From assembly GCF_006757745.1 (NCBI RefSeq), contig NZ_AP019740.1:2666001-2730000 (forward strand): DNA of 64,000 bases, written 5' to 3'. Positions within the stretch are counted from its first letter, which is position 1. Each line of letters starts with the position of its first letter. Below, piece after piece: positions 57,292-64,000 of this stretch. The notes under the pieces are model-generated. The model saw nothing but the letters and a program-made list of their open reading frames with translations. It ran no database searches and was not told where the DNA came from. Made by a program: the position numbers and the translations under genes. The DNA is from Acinetobacter radioresistens DSM 6976 = NBRC 102413 = CIP 103788. Its GTDB lineage: Bacteria; Pseudomonadota; Gammaproteobacteria; Pseudomonadales; Moraxellaceae.

Positions 57292-58173
57292 ATGTCAAAC
57301 TCATCTTTGCTTGCTGTGCTATTCATGGTTTTATCCATGATTTCCTATCAGATCAGTGCATCCTTTGCCAAACAGCTTTTTTCAGTTCTGGATCCGCTGA
57401 CTGTAACTATTTTAAGGCTGTGTTTTGCCGCTGTGCTCGTAACTCTCATGTTTCGTTCCTGGCGTATCATTTCAAGATTGCCTTATTTACGGTGGCATGA
57501 TCTGCTCTGCTATAGCGCATCACTTGGCCTGATGAATATTCTGTTTTATCTGTCACTAGATAAACTTCCTCAAGGTATTGCAGTTGGGCTGGAGTTTGCC
57601 GGGCCGCTAGGCTTGGCTTTATTGTCGGTCAAATACCGTAGCGACTACATCTGGGTATTACTGGCTATTATTGGAATTGTACTGATGGTGCCTTGGGGCA
57701 GTGCCAATGCCGAGAACTTTTCAGTATTTGGAGCTGCCTGTGCACTGGGGGCCGGCTTATGCTGGGCAATTTATATTTATTTTGGTCAAAAAGTAGTACA
57801 GCAAAATATTGGAATGCATGCATTGACAATTGCCATTATTATCTCGGCACTGGCACTCTTGCCTATCGGATTATATCAGGATGCTCCTGCACTAGTGCAA
57901 ACCCAGCATTGGGGTAAAGTACTTATGGTTGCCTTATTGGCTACCGCTATACCTTATGCACTGGATCTGCTGGCACTGAAAAGCCTGAGTAAACTTAGCT
58001 ATGGTACCCTCTCCAGTCTCTCACCTGCACTGGCTGCGCTGGCTGGCATGGTCCTGTTAAAAGAACAGATTAATACCTGGCAGTGGGTTGCACTTGGCTG
58101 CATTATGCTTGCCTCAGTTGGTGTAACGGTAGGAACTAGCAAACGTTCACGCCAACCGGTCACCGATTTCTAA
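57292..58173 (+). CDS. EamA-family exporter (RhtA-like), copy 2
   Basis: 293 aa, ten helices. Clear tandem paralogue of the preceding gene: FYLSLDKLPQGIAVGLEFAGPL, LATAIPYALDLLALKSL and SLSPALAALAGMVLLKEQI line up position by position. Exporters of this kind remove amino acids such as threonine or homoserine. No Shine-Dalgarno stands out; it may depend on the upstream transcript. Confidence 0.87.
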   Translation: MSNSSLLAVLFMVLSMISYQISASFAKQLFSVLDPLTVTILRLCFAAVLVTLMFRSWRIISRLPYLRWHDLLCYSASLGLMNILFYLSLDKLPQGIAVGLEFAGPLGLALLSVKYRSDYIWVLLAIIGIVLMVPWGSANAENFSVFGAACALGAGLCWAIYIYFGQKVVQQNIGMHALTIAIIISALALLPIGLYQDAPALVQTQHWGKVLMVALLATAIPYALDLLALKSLSKLSYGTLSSLSPALAALAGMVLLKEQINTWQWVALGCIMLASVGVTVGTSKRSRQPVTDF

Positions 58174-58188
58174 AAGCCCAATAAACCA

Positions 58189-58212
58189 AAAAAGATGGCT
58201 TTCGCCATCTTC
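58189..58212 (-). terminator. terminator of the hemerythrin-like gene
   Basis: On the minus strand AAGATGGC-GAAA-GCCATCTT followed by a T-run. It also closes the convergent exporter gene. Confidence 0.85.
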
Positions 58213-58220
58213 TTCTGATA

Positions 58221-58676
58221 CTACAGCATGGTTTTACTGATTTCCTTATAGTGTTCATATTCGTTCAGATATTGTTTGGCCAATACAGTTTTTTGCTGCT
58301 CATCCAGAATTTTGCCAGCCTGCTGAAAAAAACGGTGTTCTTCTTCAGTCAGATGGTGATGAACCGTCTCAGTCAGTTTTTTTGCCAGTGCCAGCCAGCC
58401 TGTATTACTCATATCCAGCTCGGTGAGTTCTTCAACCATTTCATCCATTTCATGATGTTCAGCCAAAGCATGGCGAGTAATACCCAGACCGGAATCAGTC
58501 ATCATTAAGGGAATATAAAAAAAGCGGTCTTCAGCCACTTCATGAGCGAACAGCTCGTTTTTAAGTGCTTGAAATACACTACGGCGCTCTGGAGAGTCTC
58601 CATGGGTTTTTAAAAGCTGGTCAGCAAGATCGCGCTGGCGTTCATGGCTCTCGCGCAATGCTTCAAATATATTCAT
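58221..58676 (-). CDS. hemerythrin HHE domain protein
   Basis: 151 aa with the HHE cation-binding pattern: HERQRDLADQLLKTHG, ELFAHEVAEDRFFY, HALAEHHEMDEMVEEL and ETVHHHLTEEEHRFFQ. These would supply the five histidines and two carboxylates of a di-iron site. Roles in the family include O2, iron or NO sensing and storage. Single gene. Confidence 0.85.
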   Translation of the reverse strand: MNIFEALRESHERQRDLADQLLKTHGDSPERRSVFQALKNELFAHEVAEDRFFYIPLMMTDSGLGITRHALAEHHEMDEMVEELTELDMSNTGWLALAKKLTETVHHHLTEEEHRFFQQAGKILDEQQKTVLAKQYLNEYEHYKEISKTML

Positions 58677-58868
58677 ACTACTCCCCTTTCACTAAAATAT
58701 TCATTGGCTAAGGTGATGATGCAACCCGTACAAAATATTTCCAGTTGGATATAATTTTATTAGAGTCTTATCTTTAATGTTTGTTTATATTAACTTTTTT
58801 GCAGGCTTCAATTTGTCTTTAAAAAACCGTGTTTTTGTATCAGCTTGTATTCGCTGTGCTTTTTTATT

Positions 58869-59645
58869 TTATATGAAGCCTGCTGTTACCATCTGATAGG
58901 TCAGGCGTATAATCAGGATACTCACCAGAATTAAAAATAAAATCCGGATAAGGCCACTTCCATACTTTAAAGCCAGCCGGACCCCTATTAAAGACCCGAA
59001 AATATTGGCCAGTGCCATACCTAAACCAATACTAAACAGAACATGACCGGTTGGAATAAAAAAACTTAAAGCTGCCAGATTGGTCATTAAATTACCAATT
59101 TTAGACAGTGCAGAAGCATGTAAAAAATCAACACTTAAGAACCGGATGAAGAAGAAGATAAAGAAGCTACCTGTACCAGGGCCAAAAATACCATCATAGA
59201 ATCCGATTAAAATACTGCCGAGTGCCGCCATTAACAAGAAACTAGAGTTAACCGGACGTTCAGTATGTACCTGGCCGAACTGCTTTTTCATGAAAGTATA
59301 TACAGCCATGATGATCAGCATAAGCAGTACCAGTGGACGTAATACAGAAACCGGAATCATCGATACACAGGCAGCCCCGATAAAACTGCTGACAAATGCA
59401 CAGCTGGCAATGACCACCAGTAACTTCCAGACAAAACGCACCCGTCTGGCGTAGGAAAATGCAGCTGAAGCAGTACCTGCGATTGACGCCAGCTTGTTAG
59501 TACCGAAAATTGTTGCTGGGGGCAAATGCGGGAAAGTTCCCATCAGTGCTGGAATCTGGATCAGGCCACCGCCTCCAACAGCAGCATCAATCAGGCCGGC
59601 ACAAAAGGCAAAAAAAACCAGACTGATAATAATTTCGATATCCAT
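58869..59645 (-). CDS. TauE/SafE (TSUP) family permease
   Basis: 258 aa with about eight hydrophobic helices. DAAVGGGGLIQIPALMG and GFYDGIFGPGTGSF are the paired TSUP signatures. Proposed to move sulfite, sulfonates or other organosulfur anions. Its start is 37 bp downstream of the truB stop, so it is probably in the same transcript. Confidence 0.88.
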   Translation of the reverse strand: MDIEIIISLVFFAFCAGLIDAAVGGGGLIQIPALMGTFPHLPPATIFGTNKLASIAGTASAAFSYARRVRFVWKLLVVIASCAFVSSFIGAACVSMIPVSVLRPLVLLMLIIMAVYTFMKKQFGQVHTERPVNSSFLLMAALGSILIGFYDGIFGPGTGSFFIFFFIRFLSVDFLHASALSKIGNLMTNLAALSFFIPTGHVLFSIGLGMALANIFGSLIGVRLALKYGSGLIRILFLILVSILIIRLTYQMVTAGFI

Positions 59646-59682
59646 ATCCAGATCTATCCTTGATGTTTAATATTGCAGTGAA

Positions 59683-60588
59683 TCAGAGATTCAGCACCCT
59701 TTTTGGTACTAGCCGTTTCTTATCAGTAATTTCTGCCAGACCCAGACATTTTTCACCGTCAAATACCAGCACTTGGGTCTCTGCTATATGCTCGATATTA
59801 CTTTCCATACCCCGGCTAAAGTATTCGCTTCGTCCTTCTGGTACCTGTATTTTAGGAAAATGGTCAACCGGTGCATAAACTGGTAATAATAGTGCTTCAC
59901 GTTCAGCTTCATTCAGACTTTCCAAGTATTCGATGGTATAGCTGGGAATCAGGTCGAAAGGCCCTGTTTTTATACGGTGCAGATAAGTCAGATGGCCATA
60001 ACTCCCGAGCGCCTGAGCAACATCTTCCCCCAGGACACGAATATAAGTTCCTTTAGAGCAGGTTATATCCAGCGTAATACTCTGCGCCGTAAATGACAGT
60101 AATTCAATCGCATAAATGCTCACTGGCCGTGCTTCACGTTCAATTTCAATACCTTTACGTGCCAGCTCATATAAGGGACGACCCTCTTTTTTTAAAGCCG
60201 AATACATCGGCGGCACCTGTTCGATATTACCCTTAAACTGGGCCAGTACCTGCCGGATTCTCTCTTCGTCCAGTTCGGGTATCTCGGCCTGTAAAAGTAT
60301 TTCACCTTCGACATCACCAGTAGTCGTACTGTGCCCAAGCTGTATAGTGGTCTGATAACGTTTGGTTGAATCAAGCAGGTAATGCGAAAACTTGGTGGCT
60401 TCACCCAGACAAATGGGTAACAGGCCTGAAGCCAAAGGGTCGAGTGCCCCAGTGTGCCCGGCTTTTTCAGCACGATACAGCCAACGTACCTTTTGCAATG
60501 CTGCATTTGAACTGATCCCCAGCGGTTTATTCAATAAAAAAACCCCGTTAACCGGGCGGCGCTGAATCTTGGATGAGGATCGTTTCAT
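59683..60588 (-). CDS. truB: tRNA pseudouridine(55) synthase
   Basis: 301 aa; makes Psi55 in the T-loop of tRNAs. Catalytic Asp50 in [12 protein letters not shown]; other blocks [20 protein letters not shown] and [15 protein letters not shown]. The C-terminal PUA-like region begins near 250. Length close to E. coli (314). Its usual neighbours rbfA and infB are absent. Confidence 0.95.
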   Translation of the reverse strand: MKRSSSKIQRRPVNGVFLLNKPLGISSNAALQKVRWLYRAEKAGHTGALDPLASGLLPICLGEATKFSHYLLDSTKRYQTTIQLGHSTTTGDVEGEILLQAEIPELDEERIRQVLAQFKGNIEQVPPMYSALKKEGRPLYELARKGIEIEREARPVSIYAIELLSFTAQSITLDITCSKGTYIRVLGEDVAQALGSYGHLTYLHRIKTGPFDLIPSYTIEYLESLNEAEREALLLPVYAPVDHFPKIQVPEGRSEYFSRGMESNIEHIAETQVLVFDGEKCLGLAEITDKKRLVPKRVLNL

Positions 60589-60737
60589 GAGAAAAATCAG
60601 ATTAGAGTAAGTGCCGTCATGTTATCAATCTGTTCCCACCTTTTACAACTTTTCTATAGGTTCCAGAAAATTTTATGGCATATTGAACCCGATTCTAAAA
60701 ATTAAAATAAATAGAACGGCATTACAGGTGCATAGGA

Positions 60738-61766
60738 ATGCAGAAATATAAAATATGGATGGTTTTATCTATTGTTATCATTTGTGTAGCAGGCCTGATT
60801 TTCTGGCTTATGCCTCAGGATAAAACCATAAAACAGCCGGTTGGACCAGCAGCGGCTTCTGGGCTGTTACCCCAACAAACCGTACTAACTCAAGCGCAGG
60901 TTAAAGCAGGTATTCCCTACCTGAGTCCAAGCCAGAAGGATACTGAAATAAACTGCCAGCTCCGGCTAGATTCTTCTAATCGCCTCATCATTAATGAACA
61001 GACCCGTAACTGTTTTGAATATTTTATTACACAATATGGTGAGAAAAATATTGAGCAGATCAAGCTCGATTTTAAGTCCTATATTCAGACAGTTCATAAA
61101 GACCCCGCACAGTCACAGATTCTGGGCCTGTGGAACCGTTATATTGACTACCGTATTGCTCTAGGTGACTTGCAGGCTTCAAGTACCGACAGAGACAGCA
61201 CACAATACTATCGCGCTATTTTTAACAAGATGAAAAATCTGCGTCAGCAGTTTTTCTCGGCTTATGAAATAGAAGGTCTGTTTGGAACCGAAAATATTTA
61301 TCATCAATATACACTGGACCGCATGGACATTCTGGATGATAAAAATCTGTCTGAAAGTGAGAAAGCACAGAAACTTAAAGAACTGTTCAAACAGCTTCCA
61401 CAAGACTGGCAGGATAATCTTGAGCAGCTTAATAAACTCGAAGATTTAAGAAAACTTACCGCAGATATTCAGGCACGCGGTGGTTCAAATGATGAGATAC
61501 GCCAGATGCGGCTAAATCTGGTGGGACCAGAGGCAACCCAACGTCTGGAAAGACTGGACACTGAACGTGACGACTGGAAAAGCCGGGTGAACCAGTATCT
61601 GAGCGCACGCGATCATATTAAGACAGGCGGGATGAGCGAGGCAGCGAAAGACCAGGCAATACAGCAGCTACGCCAGCAATATTTTAATAATGCACAAGAG
61701 CAGTTACGGGTTGAAACCTTTGAAACTGTACATGACCAGGGTGGCAAGCTGCCTTTTGCCAACTAA
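60738..61766 (+). CDS. lifO: lipase-specific foldase (lipase chaperone)
   Basis: 342 aa, membrane-anchored periplasmic foldase. One N-terminal helix (about 6-25), then a variable linker, and the family motif Rx1x2FDY(F/C)LSA as RNCFEYFITQ near 92-101. The rest is helical, with FGTENIYHQYTLDRM and RLERLDTERDDWKSRV. It folds the secreted lipases encoded just downstream. In Acinetobacter the foldase gene lies upstream of the lipase gene, as here. Confidence 0.92.
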   Translation: MQKYKIWMVLSIVIICVAGLIFWLMPQDKTIKQPVGPAAASGLLPQQTVLTQAQVKAGIPYLSPSQKDTEINCQLRLDSSNRLIINEQTRNCFEYFITQYGEKNIEQIKLDFKSYIQTVHKDPAQSQILGLWNRYIDYRIALGDLQASSTDRDSTQYYRAIFNKMKNLRQQFFSAYEIEGLFGTENIYHQYTLDRMDILDDKNLSESEKAQKLKELFKQLPQDWQDNLEQLNKLEDLRKLTADIQARGGSNDEIRQMRLNLVGPEATQRLERLDTERDDWKSRVNQYLSARDHIKTGGMSEAAKDQAIQQLRQQYFNNAQEQLRVETFETVHDQGGKLPFAN

Positions 61767-62194
61767 TCTAATGTATGGATTACTCATCTATCAGTATAGC
61801 TCAACAACAGTTCTGCTTGATGAACAAGGTAAACAGTGACTTGAGCAATTTAGTCCAGCACTTTATAAACAGGAAAATTTTTATGTGCAATACACCAAAT
61901 ACAATGTTCAGGCATAAATATCAGAGTACAAAAATTAACCAAAACCCTTATCCTAAAATTCCAGAAAATGTATATTGATTTAACAGCCATTTAAAGAAGA
62001 TCAGTAATTACTCGGCACTTTAAATATTCTGCTTATTTGCATGAGATAACTGAAAAATAAAAAAACCAGTTCATCAGGGAGGTACATAGCTATATCTAAA
62101 TTGGACTTTATTATTTCATCACATCAGGGAGGAAAAACTAAAACAGGTGTTGCTAAGTCATAAATAAAAAAAGAAACAAAATTAAGGATAGATT
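61767..62194 (+). other. region between foldase and lipase genes
   Basis: 428 bp, AT-rich. It holds two direct repeats CATCAGGGAGG at 62072-62082 and 62122-62132, exactly 50 bp apart. It must carry the lipase promoter. A 67-codon frame 61775-61978 right after the foldase gene has no recognisable content. No terminator is apparent after the foldase gene. Confidence 0.5.
62072..62132 (+). repeat. direct repeat CATCAGGGAGG, two copies 50 bp apart
   Basis: Identical 11-mers at 62072-62082 and 62122-62132, about 60-120 bp ahead of the first lipase start at 62195. Their core AGGGAGG resembles a Shine-Dalgarno, but no long frame starts at a suitable distance. They may be activator sites or remnants of a duplication. 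Confidence 0.4.
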
Positions 62195-63094
62195 ATGGAT
62201 TATACGAGTAAAAAAATAAAAATACTCAGTGCTGCTATGCTATTAGCCAGCATCACGTCCCTGACCACAATAGCGCATACCAAACCTGCGATATTACAGG
62301 TTCAGGAAAAAGCATTATCAGATTATGCCAAGACCAGATATCCAATTGTGATGACTCATGGCTGGTTAGGCTGGTCTAGAATTGGCAACTCAAGCTTTAA
62401 TATTGATTACTGGTATCAGATTCTGCCAGATATGGCGCGTAATGGCTCAACTGTATTTGCCGCTCAACTCTCGCCGGCCAACACTACTGAAATACGTGGC
62501 GAACAGCTGCTGAGTCAGGTCGAAGATGTATTGGCCATTACTGGCCAGCATAAAGTCAATCTGATTGGTCACTCGCATGGCGGACCTACGGCACGTTATG
62601 TAGCCGCCATCAAACCACAATATGTTGCCTCGGTTACTGGCGTAGGTGGAACATTTCGTGGTTCAAAGGTAGCAGATGATATCCAGAATAATACAGCAAC
62701 CCGGACCGTATTTAATATTGTCGGTGACTATCTAATCGCGCCTCTGATTTCATTGGCACAGTTGCAGTTTGACTTGCCCATTGATTTTGATGGCTCAATG
62801 AAATCCCTTACTGAAACAGGATCGGCCGATTTCAACCGGCGCTTCCCAACCTCTGCCTTGGCCTCTGACTGTAACCGGCAAGGTACTAAAGTAGATCGAG
62901 GAATTCATTACTATTCCTGGACCGGTACAGCACAAACAACTAATTTACTGGATATTGACAGCATCCTGATGCAATTAGGGCCACTGTCCTATGGCAACAA
63001 AGACAATGACGGAATGGTTGCACGCTGTAGCACCCATATTGGCCTTGTGGTTCGGGATAACTACAACCTGAATCATACAGACCTTGCCAATTAA
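62195..63094 (+). CDS. lipA: secreted triacylglycerol lipase 1 (family I), short C-terminus
   Basis: 299 aa with a signal peptide (about 1-28, ending AHT). Oxyanion segment PIVMTHGWLGW, nucleophile Ser127 in GHSHGG, the acid in NKDNDGMVARCS and the histidine in NLNHTDLAN. It is a family I lipase that needs the foldase. The stop comes seven codons after the start of that His, whereas Pseudomonas family I lipases have about 30 further residues; the final helix is missing. Disulfide cysteines are present (SDCNRQ and VARCSTH). 40 bp separate it from the second lipase. Confidence 0.88.
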   Translation: MDYTSKKIKILSAAMLLASITSLTTIAHTKPAILQVQEKALSDYAKTRYPIVMTHGWLGWSRIGNSSFNIDYWYQILPDMARNGSTVFAAQLSPANTTEIRGEQLLSQVEDVLAITGQHKVNLIGHSHGGPTARYVAAIKPQYVASVTGVGGTFRGSKVADDIQNNTATRTVFNIVGDYLIAPLISLAQLQFDLPIDFDGSMKSLTETGSADFNRRFPTSALASDCNRQGTKVDRGIHYYSWTGTAQTTNLLDIDSILMQLGPLSYGNKDNDGMVARCSTHIGLVVRDNYNLNHTDLAN

Positions 63095-63134
63095 GAATCA
63101 AATCAGTATCAAAATAAAAAAATTGAGGATTATT

Positions 63135-64000
63135 ATGAAATACGGACAATTCATTCTTGCTATATTTTTTGCCTCAGTAGCTTTAACAGCAAAAGCGGCA
63201 ACCAGTGCTGAACAGGCTACGACCAAACTGATCGTTTCAAATTATGCTAAAACTAAATATCCAATCGTATTCAATCATGGTATGGCAGGTTTTATCAGTA
63301 TTGGTACAGACCAGTTCGGTCTCGACTATTTTTATCAGATTTTGCCAGATCTGGCACGTAATGGAGCAAATACGTGGGCAACCCGGGTATCACCTTTAAA
63401 CTCTACTGAAGTACGGGGAGAGCAGCTTGCGCAGCAGGTCGAAGAAATTCTGGCCCTGACAGGCGCACAAAAGGTGAATTTGGTCGGACACTCTCATGGT
63501 GGTCCTACCATCCGTTATGTTGCCGGAGTTTTACCTGAACGTGTGGCTTCATTGACAGCAGTCGGGGCACCTAATAAAGGTTCACCAGTAGCTGACCTGA
63601 TTTTAAAGGCTGAAGGTACTGTCGTAGAGGCACCCCTGGTGGGCGTAGTCAATTTGGTTTCAAAAATGATTACTTGGGCTCAAGGACTTGATCCAAATAG
63701 TTATCCACATGATACCTTGGCAGGTGGCAACAGCTTAAGCCTGAAAGGCTCAGCCCAATTTAACAGCAAATTTCGACTTGGTATGCCTACTACGAGCTGT
63801 GATGAAGGTCCGTATCAGCAACAAGGAATCTATTTTTATTCATTTACTGGCGTAGGAGCTATTACTAATGCTCTTGATCCAGACTCGGCATTAAAGGCCA
63901 CCAGTTTACTGATTGACCAGGGTAAAGATAATGATGGGCTGGTTTCACGCTGTAGCGCCCGCTTTGGTAAAACAATCCGTGATAACTATCACTGGAATCA
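63135..64000 (+). CDS. secreted triacylglycerol lipase 2 (partial, cut by window end)
   Basis: 288 codons visible; ATG 63135 with TTGAGGA upstream. Signal peptide to about Ala21 (TAKAA). Closely related to the preceding lipase: PIVFNHGMAGF, Ser120 in GHSHGG, acid in KDNDGLVSRCS, and the chain breaks off at DNYHWN, just where the catalytic His would come. It is probably co-transcribed with lipase 1 and shares the foldase. Confidence 0.9.
   Translation, partial: MKYGQFILAIFFASVALTAKAATSAEQATTKLIVSNYAKTKYPIVFNHGMAGFISIGTDQFGLDYFYQILPDLARNGANTWATRVSPLNSTEVRGEQLAQQVEEILALTGAQKVNLVGHSHGGPTIRYVAGVLPERVASLTAVGAPNKGSPVADLILKAEGTVVEAPLVGVVNLVSKMITWAQGLDPNSYPHDTLAGGNSLSLKGSAQFNSKFRLGMPTTSCDEGPYQQQGIYFYSFTGVGAITNALDPDSALKATSLLIDQGKDNDGLVSRCSARFGKTIRDNYHWN

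Noticed and set aside
57228..57500. 90-codon plus-strand ORF at the start of the second EamA gene
   Set aside because: Out of frame inside a well-supported transporter gene.
61775..61978. 67-codon ORF right after the foldase gene
   Set aside because: No family features and atypical composition; the start ATG lacks a good Shine-Dalgarno. Listed only as part of the intergenic region.

Overview
The window looks like chromosomal DNA of an Acinetobacter species (Moraxellaceae). The support is moderate-to-low GC, a CraA-type MdfA-family exporter, a lipase chaperone encoded upstream of its lipase, an NsrR-type regulator beside a globin gene, a DEAD-box helicase with an RG-rich repeat tail, and many small lipoproteins with no recognisable family. 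The genus call is an inference from protein content; I cannot name the species. I see no tRNA, rRNA, CRISPR array, insertion sequence or prophage. Most of the window is ordinary core genome.

Layout. 1-1450: start of the S10 ribosomal operon on the minus strand (rpsJ-rplC-rplD, rplD cut by the window edge) with a clear sigma70 promoter. 1512-3593: a frameshifted glutamine amidotransferase divergent from a cystathionine-lyase-like PLP enzyme. 3860-5173: a globin protein lacking the flavohaemoglobin reductase end, followed by an NsrR-like Fe-S regulator. 5274-17035: engB, a dicarboxylate symporter, tesB, plsB, a YeeZ-like epimerase, recG-comF, a Nudix hydrolase, a LOG-family protein and a CorA-like transporter. 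17070-20293: mlaFEDCB phospholipid transport operon (minus strand). 20641-29338: DEAD-box helicase with a structured leader, suhB, dxs, ribA, hemF, an unusual folded intergenic region with a small membrane ORF, and aroE. 29392-37080: an orphan 796-residue lipoprotein, an acyl-CoA dehydrogenase, another lipoprotein, a PspC protein, an HPP-CBS membrane protein and a small membrane protein. 37342-40400: glyQS. 40470-41420: an AT-rich pseudogene of the HrgA/COG2958 type. 41492-49079: lipoproteins, a 2-hydroxyacid dehydrogenase, an orphan alpha/beta-hydrolase-like protein, a methyltransferase, a Holliday-junction-resolvase-related protein and an orphan ParA ATPase. 49207-60588: AI-2E-family permease, sodC, craA-like exporter, FAD-linked oxidase, serA, two tandem EamA exporters, a hemerythrin-like protein, TSUP permease and truB. 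60738-64000: lipase chaperone and two tandem secreted lipases, the second cut by the window end.

Genes that work together: rpsJ/rplC/rplD (ribosome), mlaFEDCB (outer-membrane lipid asymmetry), glyQ/glyS (tetrameric glycyl-tRNA synthetase), the globin/NsrR pair (probable nitric-oxide response), and the chaperone/lipase/lipase cluster (extracellular lipolysis).

The most unusual features are the globin protein that has lost both the NAD-binding domain and the RxYS flavin motif while sitting under a probable NsrR operator; the HrgA-type reading frame interrupted by exactly two in-frame TAA codons where glutamine is expected; the single-A insertion that disconnects the amidotransferase from its start codon; a folded region at about 28020-28190 with mutually exclusive hairpins; the helicase leader, in which a short ORF overlaps the start codon and a hairpin covers the Shine-Dalgarno; and the first lipase, which stops seven codons after its presumed catalytic histidine. 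I did not find a convincing new multi-gene defence or biosynthetic system.
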